Assembly: GCA_937873245.1 (NCBI GenBank) | Contig: CALMVY010000073.1 | Span: 1-42,666 of the forward strand | DNA length: 42,666 nt | Reading direction: 5' to 3' | DNA from: an uncultured Arthrobacter sp. | GTDB taxonomy: Bacteria; Actinomycetota; Actinomycetes; Actinomycetales; Micrococcaceae | Shown here: positions 1-7,432 of the stretch, in pieces | How the letters are laid out: each line of letters starts with the position of its first letter | Numbering within the stretch: position 1 is the first letter of the stretch | Position numbers and translations under genes: made by a program | The notes under the pieces: model-generated | What the model was told of the DNA's origin: nothing | Database searches by the model: none | Seen by the model: only the letters and a program-made list of their open reading frames with translations

Positions 1-22
1 TACCGGGCGGAGAAGGAACGCG

Positions 23-259
23 CTAGAGCTGCGGGATCCGGGCCTCGAGCGCGGCTGCGAGCGCTTCGCGCACCGGCGTCGGGGAAACGTCGAGTTCCCG
101 GGCGGTTCCGTCGATGCTCACCGCGGCCCCGGGCTCAAGCCTCCCGTCCATCAGCGACGCCAGGAGTTCCTCGTACACGTGGTCGGCTAGGACCTGGCGG
201 CTGACGGGACGGCCTGCGGGGCGGGTCTCAGTCCCGCTTCCGGACGAAGCTGGTTGCAT
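23..259 (-). pseudogene. Truncated GntR (FadR-type) regulator N-terminus
   Basis: About 78 residues are readable, containing a GntR winged-helix DNA-binding region: a VYEELLASLMDGRLEPG segment followed by ARELDVSPTPVREALAA. The GntR family is normally 210-250 residues with a C-terminal effector domain. Here the frame stops right after the recognition helix, where 'RLE.GLV' is expected. I take the ATG at 257-259 as start because AGGA lies about 7 nt upstream; a TTG two codons earlier is also open. Only 22 bases of window follow the stop, so a frameshift that resumes outside the window cannot be excluded. A small functional DNA-binding stub is possible but unlikely. Confidence 0.55.
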
Positions 260-312
260 GATCAAATCCTATAGGACCGGCCGCGGCGCAGGTTCTATTG
301 AGCCCGGGCTCG

Positions 313-440
313 GGACATGCCCATTCTTGGCACCCGCACCCACAGGACATGCCCATTCTTCGCGCCCAAACCCGCGGGACATGCTCATTCTTCGCGCCCG
401 AACCCACAGGACATGTCCATTCTTAAACGCGAACAGTGGG
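313..440. repeat. 32-bp tandem repeat array (about 4 units)
   Basis: A 16-base core GGACATGYYCATTCTT recurs at 313, 345, 377 and 409, with a spacing of exactly 32 bp. The intervening 16 bases are partly conserved (CGCGCCCAAACCC-like) in the first three units and diverge after the fourth. The first ten bases are a near or perfect palindrome (GGACATGTCC in unit 4). No coding frame across it looks real. It lies between the truncated GntR frame and the 3' end of the OYE gene. It resembles extragenic repetitive sequences more than CRISPR, because core and spacer are each only 16 bp. Confidence 0.85.
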
Positions 441-464
441 CAGAATGGCATTCTGCCCACTGTT
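432..464. repeat. 33-bp perfect palindrome
   Basis: The arm AACAGTGGGCAGAATG (432-447) is followed by one G (448) and its exact reverse complement CATTCTGCCCACTGTT (449-464). It sits directly after the 32-bp tandem array and before two 30-bp repeats. The inner AGAATG/CATTCT echoes the CATTCTT of the array core. Its hairpin could act as a terminator for the OYE gene, whose stop is at 549 on the minus strand, but there is no clear U-tract. Its role is unknown. Confidence 0.9.
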
Positions 465-465
465 A

Positions 466-527
466 GTGGCTGCCGCGGGACATGTCCAGGTGCGGGTGGC
501 TGCCGCGGGACATGTCCAGCGGTGCGG
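466..527. repeat. 30-bp direct repeat (2 units) carrying GGACATGTCC
   Basis: GTGGCTGCCGCGGGACATGT begins at 466 and again at 496. The two units agree over about 25 bases and then differ by a 2-base insertion in the second copy. Each contains the palindrome GGACATGTCC also present in the 32-bp array at 409-418, so the whole 313-527 block is one composite intergenic repeat region. Confidence 0.8.
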
Positions 528-548
528 GTGCTGTGCCCGCCGGCGGCG

Positions 549-1619
549 CTAGTTCTGGTACGCCGGGTAGTCCGTGTAGCCCTTGGCGTCGTCGGTGTAA
601 TACGTGGCCGGATCCGGCTCGTTGGTCGGGAGTCCGTCACGCCAGCGGCGCACGAGGTCCGGGTTGGCGATCGCCGGGCGGCCGACGACGACGGCGTCAG
701 CGTGGCCATCCGCAACAATCGCCAGGGCCTCCTCGCGGGTGGTGATGACACCGAAGCCGGAGTTCAGCAGGAAGGTTCCGCCGAAGCGGGTGCGCAGATC
801 CTGGACCAGTTCGCTCGTGGGGTCCTTGTGCAGCACGCTCAGGTAGGCGAGCTGCAGGGGCGCCAGGGCATCCACCAGGACCTTGTAGGTCTCGTTGACA
901 TCCGCGGCGTCGAGCTCAACCGCTCCCTGGACGTTGTGTTCCGGCGAGATCCTGATGCCAACCCGGTCAGCGCCGACGGCATCCGCCACGGCCTGTGCCA
1001 CTTCAATAACGAAGCGTGCCCGGTTCGCAGGCGAGCCACCGTAGGCGTCGTCGCGCTGGTTGGAGGACGGCGCCAGGAATTCGTGCAGCAAATAGCCGTT
1101 GGCGGAGTGCAGCTCGACGCCGTCGAACCCTGCACCGATCGCGTTGAGGGATGCCGTCACGAATTCCTGCACGATGCCCGGAAGCTCAGTGGTGGACAGG
1201 GCGCGGGGCACGGGGAAAGGCTTCTTGCCCTCGTAGGTGCGGGTCTGGCCCTCGATCGCGATGGCGCTGGGCGCGACCACTTCGTGGCCGCCGTTGGTGT
1301 CTTCATGCGTGACGCGTCCGGCGTGCATGACCTGGGCGAAGATGCGGCCGCCCTCGGCGTGCACAGCGGACGTGACGTTGGCCCAGCCCTTGAGCTGTTC
1401 CTCGGTCACCAGGCCAGGCTGGCCCGGGAATCCCTGCCCGGCGCGGCTGGGGTACGTGCCCTCGCTGACGATCAGACCGAGCGACGCGCGCTGCCTGTAG
1501 TGCTCGACCACGAGAGGGCCAGGGATGCCCTCCCTGCCGGAGCGGACGCGGGTCAGCGGCGCCATCACGAGCCGGTTGGGCAGTTCGAGCTCGCCGAGGG
1601 TCATCGGAGAAAACAGCAT
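549..1619 (-). CDS. Old yellow enzyme family alkene reductase
   Basis: A 356-residue FMN-dependent TIM-barrel reductase of the OYE/NemA type. The family uses NAD(P)H to reduce activated C=C bonds (enones, maleimides) or nitro esters in the cytosol. Visible marks are the N-terminal barrel start LELPNRLVMAPLTR (11-24), the substrate-binding pair His171 and Asn174 in HSANGYL, FLAPSSNQRDDAYGG (181-195), and the C-terminal FMN-phosphate loop VVVGRPAIANPDLV. The length matches the family (about 360). I chose the ATG at 1617-1619, preceded by AAAGGAAC; an upstream in-frame start would add a 19-residue Cys-rich tail of no OYE character. It follows the dehydrogenase gene by 81 bp and probably has its own promoter. 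The physiological substrate cannot be read from sequence. Confidence 0.93.
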   Translation of the reverse strand: MLFSPMTLGELELPNRLVMAPLTRVRSGREGIPGPLVVEHYRQRASLGLIVSEGTYPSRAGQGFPGQPGLVTEEQLKGWANVTSAVHAEGGRIFAQVMHAGRVTHEDTNGGHEVVAPSAIAIEGQTRTYEGKKPFPVPRALSTTELPGIVQEFVTASLNAIGAGFDGVELHSANGYLLHEFLAPSSNQRDDAYGGSPANRARFVIEVAQAVADAVGADRVGIRISPEHNVQGAVELDAADVNETYKVLVDALAPLQLAYLSVLHKDPTSELVQDLRTRFGGTFLLNSGFGVITTREEALAIVADGHADAVVVGRPAIANPDLVRRWRDGLPTNEPDPATYYTDDAKGYTDYPAYQN

Positions 1620-1647
1620 GCAGTTCCTTTCACAAGACATTGAGGTC

Positions 1648-1676
1648 TGTATGCGGCAACTGCACGGCGCCTGCAA
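1648..1676 (-). promoter_or_regulatory. Candidate promoter for the OYE gene
   Basis: On the minus strand TTGCAG (1671-1676) and CATACA (1648-1653) are separated by exactly 17 bp, about 29 nt upstream of the OYE start. Both boxes match SigA consensus at 4 of 6 positions. No experimental support. Confidence 0.4.
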
Positions 1677-1700
1677 CTATTCCATGTGCGACCCGGATCA

Positions 1701-2756
1701 CTACGGATGGACGATGATCTTCACCGCTGTGTCGTTGTGGTTGATCAGCGTGTCGAAGCCCTTGTCCACCAGGTCGTCCAGGGCGATTCTTCCCGTAATG
1801 AAGGGTTTCAGATCAACCTTCCCGTCCTGGACGAGCTTGATCGCCGCCGCGTGATCGCCGCAGTACGCGATGGTGCCGCGCAAATCGATTTCCTTCAGGA
1901 CCACTTTCTGCATGTCGACGGTGGCCGGATGCCCCCAAATGGATACGTTGACGACGACGCCGGCCGGCTTGACGACGTCGAGCATAGTGTCCAGCACGGC
2001 ATTCACGCCGGCACATTCGAAGGCTGCATCGGCCCCCGCTCCCCCGGTCAGGTCCAGCACCCGCGCCTTGACGTCGTCGGAGCTGGGATCCAGGACATGG
2101 TCCGCGACTCCCGAGGAGATCGCCTTGTCCTTCCGGGCTGCCGACAGCTCGGTGACGATGGTGGTGACGCCGAGGCCCTTGAGGACCGCTGCTGTCAGGA
2201 GCCCGATGGGGCCGGCACCGCCGACGACGGCGACGTCCCCGGCTTTGACGTCGCTGCGGCCGACGGCGTGATAGGCCACCGCGAGGGGTTCGATGAGGGC
2301 GGCTTCGTCCAGCGGGATGTCGCCGACGGGGTGGACCCAGCGGGTGTCGACGACGACCGTCTCACTCAGGCCCCCGCCGCCGCCCGCCAGGCCGATGAAG
2401 CCCAGCTTGGTGCACAGGTTGTAGTGACCGCTCAGGCACGGGCCGCATTCGTTGCAGACAATATAGGGTTCCACCACCACGCTGTCCCCGACGGCGAGCC
2501 CGGTCACGCCCTCGCCCAGTTCCTCGATCGTGCCGGAAAATTCGTGCCCCAGGGTCACCGGGGCGGCTTCATGGGAAAGCACGTGGGGGCTTCCGGGCGG
2601 CGGGGTGAAGATAGGGCCTTCGAGGAATTCGTGGAGGTCCGTGCCGCAAATCCCGCACCAGGCGACAGCGATCTTCACCGCCCCCGGGCGCAGTTCCGGC
2701 ACCGGCACATCTTCGATCCGGAGATCCTCACGGGCGTGGAATCGTGCTGCTTTCAT
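1701..2756 (-). CDS. Zinc-dependent 2,3-butanediol dehydrogenase-type alcohol dehydrogenase
   Basis: A 351-residue medium-chain dehydrogenase. Close family members interconvert 2,3-butanediol and acetoin with NAD(H). Catalytic-zinc residues are visible as Cys37 in CGICGTD and His71-Glu72 in GHEFSG. The structural-zinc lobe has four cysteines at 101, 104, 107 and 115. The Rossmann loop is GGAGPIG (179-185). The ATG at 2754-2756 follows GAAGGAAA; a longer in-frame start adds 19 unrelated residues. It lies upstream of the OYE gene on the same strand, but the 81-bp gap and a separate promoter argue against an obligatory operon. A sorbitol/threonine-type polyol dehydrogenase is the main alternative; substrate is inference from overall resemblance. 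Confidence 0.88.
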   Translation of the reverse strand: MKAARFHAREDLRIEDVPVPELRPGAVKIAVAWCGICGTDLHEFLEGPIFTPPPGSPHVLSHEAAPVTLGHEFSGTIEELGEGVTGLAVGDSVVVEPYIVCNECGPCLSGHYNLCTKLGFIGLAGGGGGLSETVVVDTRWVHPVGDIPLDEAALIEPLAVAYHAVGRSDVKAGDVAVVGGAGPIGLLTAAVLKGLGVTTIVTELSAARKDKAISSGVADHVLDPSSDDVKARVLDLTGGAGADAAFECAGVNAVLDTMLDVVKPAGVVVNVSIWGHPATVDMQKVVLKEIDLRGTIAYCGDHAAAIKLVQDGKVDLKPFITGRIALDDLVDKGFDTLINHNDTAVKIIVHP

Positions 2757-2939
2757 GGTGTTTTCCTTCGCTGTGCGGGCCGTGGACGCGTCGGTCGGGC
2801 GCATCCACGGCATGTCGTTGGACTGTCAGAAAACTGGCCGCCACCCCTCAGTGTGGTTCCCGGTGCTGTGCTTGTCACTGCCTTTCCGGTCGCCTGCCGG
2901 GCCGTCAGGATCCACGTTGCCAGGGGCGACTGCTGAATG

Positions 2940-3890
2940 CTAGGGAGCAGGAGGCGCGACGCCGGGGCAACCTTGGCCTTGCGGGTTGCGGAGGCAGTCG
3001 TCAGCGTAGTTCCGGGTGATGGATCGCCAGACGCTCACGGTCTGTGGCGGCGAACTGAATTGCCCCTGGCCGGGGATGGGCAACGGCGGGCCGCCATTGA
3101 CCGAGTAGGTCCCCTGGAAGTGGGTGGTCAGCACCACGGGGAAATCGCCGGTCTGGGTATAGACGTGGCTGGTGGGAGTCTTTTCGCCCCAGCGCTCCTG
3201 CGGGAGCGGTCCGCCTGCGGCAGTCTGGGGCCCAAGCGAGGTCCCGTCGCCGTAGCTCCAGGTGTACTGGACGGGTTTGGCGACGACATGGACTTTCTGG
3301 GCCAGGATGGTGACGTCGAATTGTTGTTCCGCCGCGTCTGCGTAGAAGTTCGTCTCCGCGCCTCTGAGCGTGTGCGGGCTCGGTTGGGCCGTGACAGATC
3401 CCGCGGCGATCGGCAGCCGCTGGAACTCCGTTTGGATCATGGCAGCAATTCTGGGAAGCAAGTCCTCCGGTCTCGGGTCGAAGAGACACGTGGGTCCGGA
3501 GTGAAACGTCCATGTTGGATTCGGCACTCCCGCCGGCGCTTTCAGCCAAACGACAGGAATTCCGTCCTTTCCGTCGGGGCCATTCTTACAATCCACGAGG
3601 ACGGCAAGACAGTCCGTGTCAAAGTCGCCGCCGCCCAAGTGGCACTGCAGTTCATACTTGTATTGGTTGGGGTCGGCATACGTGGCTCCCGGTTGAAGCG
3701 CCACAAATTTCCCAGTCGCGGGATCCAGCCTCCAGCCTCCGATGTCAACGCCCTGATTGCCAAAGCCGGCGTCAATTCCATCGTCCTGCGCGAGCGCAAC
3801 CCGGGAGGAAAGCAACGATCCGACAAGAATGCATGCAACGCCGATTGAGCATAGGATGCGACGCCGACGAGGCGAACTCGGTTCTCTCAT
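2940..3890 (-). CDS. Secreted PKD-domain protein
   Basis: A 316-residue exported protein. The N-terminus has an Arg-rich n-region (RRRR), a hydrophobic core (about 14-32) and a likely signal peptidase site after VALA (34). The mature part has several cysteines that could form disulfides and a PKD-like beta-sandwich near 205-295, with WSYGDGT (211-217) and HVYTQTGDFPV (242-252). PKD domains usually mediate protein or polysaccharide contacts outside the cell. No enzyme motif is visible. The ATG at 3888-3890 is well supported because it overlaps the TGA of the upstream lipoprotein gene (ATGA), implying translational coupling. The two may act together at the cell surface; the function is unknown. 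Confidence 0.82.
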   Translation of the reverse strand: MREPSSPRRRRILCSIGVACILVGSLLSSRVALAQDDGIDAGFGNQGVDIGGWRLDPATGKFVALQPGATYADPNQYKYELQCHLGGGDFDTDCLAVLVDCKNGPDGKDGIPVVWLKAPAGVPNPTWTFHSGPTCLFDPRPEDLLPRIAAMIQTEFQRLPIAAGSVTAQPSPHTLRGAETNFYADAAEQQFDVTILAQKVHVVAKPVQYTWSYGDGTSLGPQTAAGGPLPQERWGEKTPTSHVYTQTGDFPVVLTTHFQGTYSVNGGPPLPIPGQGQFSSPPQTVSVWRSITRNYADDCLRNPQGQGCPGVAPPAP

Positions 3891-4540
3891 CGGATTGGGT
3901 GTAGACCGGCAAGCTGCCACTCACCAGTTTTGTAAGTCACGAGCATGACGTTTCCGGTGTCGGACGGTTGGGTTGGTTCACGAAATTCAGTTCCGCCCGG
4001 TGCAAAGTAGGTGATCGTCCCTTGCTGCACTTGCACGACGACCTGATATTGGCCGTCCGCGTCAGATTCAAAAGTTGTACTGATCGATGGAGTTTCAATG
4101 CGGCCACCGGCCAGCCATCGATCGTTCGCATAGTTCTTAGCCAGTGAGTTGGTTATGTTGGCACAGAACCCGCAGGAGGGAGCTGTGACAGATTCCAATC
4201 CTGACGAATTCCCCGTTTCATAGGCGAAGTTTAACTGCGCAAACCAGTACCGCGCGAACGCCTCTAACCCTTCCTTCGTCTCCGCCTTCGCAGCTTCCGG
4301 CAGCACCGGCACTGGCACGTTTTGCGCCCGGCCCGAGGCATCCGCCGGTTTGTAGCTTGCCGTCGGCGTCGGGGTGGCCGTGGGAGTCGGTGAGGCAGCC
4401 GGGCTCGAAGCCGCAGGAGCCGCTGTTGCGCCTGGTGTTGTTCCTCCGCCGGTGCAGGCCGTGACCGGCAACAGGGTGAGCACAGCCAGGACGGCGCAGA
4501 TGCGTCCGCGGCGGCCGAAAGATGAAGTGCGCGATGTCAT
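3887..4540 (-). CDS. DUF6318-type lipoprotein
   Basis: A 217-residue lipoprotein. The lipobox LPVTAC puts the acylated cysteine at residue 29. A Thr/Pro/Ala-rich linker (about 33-65), typical of surface lipoproteins, leads to a globular domain (75-217) containing EAFARYWFAQLNFAYETGN and a CGFC pair. This matches my recollection of the actinobacterial DUF6318 family, whose role is not known. The start has a purine-rich GGGGGGAA upstream. It is the first gene of a two-gene unit with the PKD protein, sharing a 4-nt stop/start overlap. The fold resembles small mixed alpha-beta domains seen in secretion or penicillin-binding accessory proteins, but that is only impression. Confidence 0.82.
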   Translation of the reverse strand: MTSRTSSFGRRGRICAVLAVLTLLPVTACTGGGTTPGATAAPAASSPAASPTPTATPTPTASYKPADASGRAQNVPVPVLPEAAKAETKEGLEAFARYWFAQLNFAYETGNSSGLESVTAPSCGFCANITNSLAKNYANDRWLAGGRIETPSISTTFESDADGQYQVVVQVQQGTITYFAPGGTEFREPTQPSDTGNVMLVTYKTGEWQLAGLHPIR

Positions 4541-4719
4541 GGTCAGCTATTCCCCCCGATAGAAAATCAAGACGCCTGAAGCCAAACAATGCTTAAGGGT
4601 AACCGACGTCACATTTTGGGGTTGGAAGTTATCCACAGGCGCTTGACTGGCTACGCCTCACGCGGATTTTCCCGCCTAAGCCTCTGGCGCTTTTCTACAC
4701 CGCCCAGAACAATGAACCC

Positions 4720-5154
4720 ATGATGTTCGAACATGCAGACGACACCCCCGTCCTCGTACTCGATAACGACCAGTGCTGGAAGCTGATTGAGGGCACCAAG
4801 CACGGCAGGCTCGTGGTCGTCGTGGGCGGCGAACCCGATATCTTCCCGGTGAACTACGCCGTGAGCGGCCGGAAGCTCTACCTCCGGACGGCTCCCGGCA
4901 ACAAACTCGCTGAACTGACCATCAACGCAAAGGTATTGTTCGAAACGGACGGCATCCTCGCTGATGAGGCCTGGTCGATTGTCCTTCGCGGCACGGCCCG
5001 GGTGCTGGACCAGTCCGCCGACATCGCCGAGGCAGAGGCGTTGGGGCTCAAGCCGTGGGTGCCCACCCTGAAGGATTTCTACGTTGAGATCGAGCCCACC
5101 ACGGTCAGCGGGCGCCACTTCCAGTTCGGCGAGCATCCGGAGCGGGAGATCTAA
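4720..5154 (+). CDS. Pyridoxamine 5'-phosphate oxidase-family flavin-binding protein
   Basis: A 144-residue split-beta-barrel protein of the PNPOx-like group that binds FMN or F420. Recognisable segments are LIEGTKHGRLVVV (22-34), DIFPVNYAV followed by LYLRTAPGNKLAEL (about 55-66), and WSIVLRGTARVL in the second half. Members include nitroreductase-like and F420-dependent reductases; the substrate is unknown. The start is the first ATG of ATGATG at 4720. No Shine-Dalgarno is visible. A 3-codon mini-ORF (ATG at 4712, M-N-P-stop) ends overlapping this start, so initiation may be leaderless or coupled. It stands alone between the lipoprotein promoter region and vsr. Confidence 0.85.
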   Translation: MMFEHADDTPVLVLDNDQCWKLIEGTKHGRLVVVVGGEPDIFPVNYAVSGRKLYLRTAPGNKLAELTINAKVLFETDGILADEAWSIVLRGTARVLDQSADIAEAEALGLKPWVPTLKDFYVEIEPTTVSGRHFQFGEHPEREI

Positions 5155-5231
5155 CAGCCGTTCGACGGCGGCAACGCCGCCAGTCCGACCGACCTGCCGC
5201 CCGACCGGCCACCGCCGCCTAGACTTAATTC

Positions 5232-5705
5232 ATGGCGGACAAGCTGACACCAGAACGGCGCAGCTGGAACATGTCCCGCATCCGCGGGAAGAACACCAAG
5301 CCTGAAATGCTGGTCCGGAAGTTGCTGCACGCCAAGGGCTACCGCTACCGGCTGCACGGCACCACCCGCGGAGGACGCCTCCCCGGCAACCCGGATCTGG
5401 TCTTCGCCGGCCGCCACAAAGTCATCTTCGTCAACGGCTGCTTCTGGCATTTCCACGACTGCCGGGTGGGGCAGCACGCGCCCAAGGCCAACGCCGAGTT
5501 TTGGGAAACCAAACGCACCCGGACGCGAAACCGGGATGCACTGCAGCGCCATCAGCTCGAGAGCCTGGGTTGGGAAGTCCTCACCGTCTGGGAGTGCGGA
5601 CTCAAGGATCTATCCGCGCTGGAAAAGCAACTGGACGAGTTCCTGCTGGCCAGCAACCCACACCCCGCAGCCGCCGAAAACCGCCAGGAGAACAGCTCGT
5701 CGTAG
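5232..5705 (+). CDS. vsr: Very short patch repair endonuclease (Vsr family)
   Basis: A 157-residue Vsr-type nuclease. The family nicks DNA 5' to the T of T:G mismatches left by deamination of 5-methylcytosine. Signature segments are RIRGKNTKPEMLVRKLL (16-32), the catalytic NPDLVF with Asp55, VIFVNGCFWHFHDC (64-77) supplying metal and zinc-type ligands, and EFWETK (89-94). The length fits the family. No cytosine methyltransferase gene, its usual partner, is in the window; instead mcrBC lies 450 bp downstream in the opposite orientation. No SD precedes the ATG, and TAGACT sits 7 nt upstream, so a leaderless mRNA is possible. Residues 140-157 are a low-complexity tail. Confidence 0.9.
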   Translation: MADKLTPERRSWNMSRIRGKNTKPEMLVRKLLHAKGYRYRLHGTTRGGRLPGNPDLVFAGRHKVIFVNGCFWHFHDCRVGQHAPKANAEFWETKRTRTRNRDALQRHQLESLGWEVLTVWECGLKDLSALEKQLDEFLLASNPHPAAAENRQENSSS

Positions 5706-5740
5706 CTGAGAGCGACATAAGAATCTCTTTGCGTCCATAC

Positions 5741-5769
5741 AAGACAGACCGTTCCGCCTCGGGTAATAT
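5741..5769 (+). promoter_or_regulatory. Candidate promoter for the 97-aa hypothetical gene
   Basis: AAGACA (5741-5746) and TAATAT (5764-5769) are separated by 17 bp, a good SigA-like match in an otherwise GC-rich intergenic stretch. The start codon of the next gene is about 70 nt downstream. Confidence 0.5.
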
Positions 5770-5839
5770 CCGAATCTGGGGACAAGGACTCTATCGGGTC
5801 CGCATTTACTCGTACTTCTACTCCACGGGAGAGCGCCAG

Positions 5840-6133
5840 ATGCCGCACTTGCTGAGGTCCACCACGTCGCCGAGGACTACCGCCCGGCCGTCGAAGTCAT
5901 CCCCCGACTTTCGGCCACAGGAATACCGGCATTCCCCCGAGATCGATCCGGATCTCGAACCCCTGCGCCGGCAGGTATCCGCGATCATTGATGCGATTCT
6001 CTCCGACACCAAGCCCGAAGAAGCGCACGTGCGGGAGAAACTCCGTTGGCATCTCGCCAACAACCCCGGCCAGCCGGAAAAGGCCCTCCTGAACCACCTG
6101 TTGTCTGTTTCCGTGGAGCAGGAAGCCAGCTAG
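5840..6133 (+). CDS. Hypothetical 97-aa protein between vsr and mcrC
   Basis: I do not recognise this protein. The N-terminal 40 residues are Ser/Thr/Pro/Arg-rich and probably disordered. The C-terminal part (about 42-97), from SPEIDPDLEPLRRQVSAIID onward, is helical and charged, with HVREKLRWHLANNPG near 68. I chose the ATG at 5840 because GGGAGAG lies about 5 nt upstream and a promoter lies 70 nt upstream; the same frame is open further 5' but overlaps vsr out of frame. It converges on mcrC with a 21-bp gap. Location suggests association with the Vsr/McrBC group, but nothing in the sequence shows a function. Confidence 0.6.
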   Translation: MPHLLRSTTSPRTTARPSKSSPDFRPQEYRHSPEIDPDLEPLRRQVSAIIDAILSDTKPEEAHVREKLRWHLANNPGQPEKALLNHLLSVSVEQEAS

Positions 6134-6154
6134 CGGCACTTGCGACGAAGTACG

Positions 6155-7432
6155 TCAGCGGCTGATGGTCGCCTGGCGCACCACTTCGCCCCAGGACTGC
6201 TGTGCGAGGTCCGCCACGGCTGCCAGGATCTCCGACGGCGGCCGCGACAGGTCCAGTGGAAACTCCACCACGTCGATGTCAGTGTTGAGGATCCGCCGCA
6301 GCTTGATCTCGCCCGCGCCCGGATACACCAGCCAGGCCGTCGGCACGCGCAGGGACGTGCAGTACGCCAGCATCCGGTAGTGGTCGCCCGACAGTGACGC
6401 ACCGGCATCGGCCGCGGCCTGGTACTTGGCGTCGTAGACCATCACCGGCCGCCCTCCCAGCAGGTGGACGGCGCCGGGCTGAACCACAATCCGGTCTGAA
6501 TCGCGCACGGCCTCATTGAGCAGGGCGTTGTATCGCAGCCGCATCTCCCCCGGATATGCCGCCATGGCCTCGCGGAGCGCGGTGCCGACAAAGTCCTCGA
6601 AGACCACGGACATGTCCACCACAAACGACGCCGACTGCTGCGTGCCGTCGCCGGCTTCCGCCGAAGCGTGGCGCAGGATCACCTCGGCGAGCCGCAGCGC
6701 AGACTGGTACCGGGTGTTCATCCGGCTGGCCCGCCACACCGGCAAGGGCGCGCCGGACTGCAGCCGGGTCACGGCGGCGAGCTTGCCCTTGAGCTGGCGG
6801 AGCCGGCTCAGCACCTCCGGCCGCACACCCGGGACCTGCGACATCCGTTCCAGCGCCGCCCGCAGGATACGGTTCTCCGCAATGTCCTCGGTGAACTCGT
6901 CGTAGGAAACTTCGAGCGGCACCAGCATCCCGGGCCGGCGCGAAATCTGGTCCGAAATGCGGATCCGGCCCTTGACCGTCCGCAACGATTCGTCCACGTT
7001 CAGGTAGCCCTGCAGCACGCCGCGGCTCAGCGCACGGTCCGCGAGCTGTGCCAGCGACTCCGCCAGTGCGCTCCACAGATCCGCCTCCTCGACGGCGGCA
7101 ACCGAATCCTCCCGGAAGCCCTGGTCCCCGGCGTAGCCGAGCAGGAACAGGAGCCGGTCCAGCCCGAGCCGTTCCTTGGGCCGCACTTCGAGCTGCACCG
7201 TCGGCGTCCGCACCGAACCGACCTTCCCCACCGGCTCGATCCGGTACAGGCCCATGCCCATGGGAGAGGCCTTGGCCAGGCCGCTGCCGTTGACGTAGGC
7301 CGCGGTGTCCGGGTCCAGCCGGTCGACGACCCCGCCGGAAAGCTCGTCGAGGACGATCCGGCGGACCGGCTGTGACCCCGGCGCGACGGGGCCGGCCGGC
7401 TTGGGCTGGCTAGACGCGCGCAAGGCGGTCAA
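6155..7432 (-). CDS. mcrC: McrC nuclease subunit of a 5-methylcytosine restriction system
   Basis: A 425-residue McrC-family protein. McrC carries the PD-(D/E)xK nuclease of the McrBC complex and stimulates the McrB GTPase, so DNA with modified cytosines is cut. The N-terminal region (about 25-180) has the McrC hallmark IEPVGKVGSVRTPTVQLEVRPKE (65-87) and GRIRISDQISRR (155-166). The C-terminal nuclease shows VMVYDAKYQ with Asp334 and Lys336. The start overlaps the end of mcrB by 23 nt, so translation is probably coupled. It converges with the 97-aa gene. This is a type IV (modification-dependent) restriction system, expected to need no partner methylase. Confidence 0.92.
   Translation of the reverse strand: MTALRASSQPKPAGPVAPGSQPVRRIVLDELSGGVVDRLDPDTAAYVNGSGLAKASPMGMGLYRIEPVGKVGSVRTPTVQLEVRPKERLGLDRLLFLLGYAGDQGFREDSVAAVEEADLWSALAESLAQLADRALSRGVLQGYLNVDESLRTVKGRIRISDQISRRPGMLVPLEVSYDEFTEDIAENRILRAALERMSQVPGVRPEVLSRLRQLKGKLAAVTRLQSGAPLPVWRASRMNTRYQSALRLAEVILRHASAEAGDGTQQSASFVVDMSVVFEDFVGTALREAMAAYPGEMRLRYNALLNEAVRDSDRIVVQPGAVHLLGGRPVMVYDAKYQAAADAGASLSGDHYRMLAYCTSLRVPTAWLVYPGAGEIKLRRILNTDIDVVEFPLDLSRPPSEILAAVADLAQQSWGEVVRQATISR

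Noticed and set aside
313..440. CRISPR-like periodicity
   Set aside because: The repeats and spacers are each 16 bp, the spacers are similar to one another, and no cas gene is nearby.
114..1643. Long plus-strand frame across the repeats and the OYE gene
   Set aside because: It lies opposite the OYE coding sequence, has no family resemblance, and its 5' part is made of the repeat array. It is a GC-driven shadow.
4629..4637. TTATCCACA, a perfect DnaA-box consensus
   Set aside because: It is a single site with no cluster, no dnaA/dnaN genes and no AT-rich unwinding region nearby, so not an origin.
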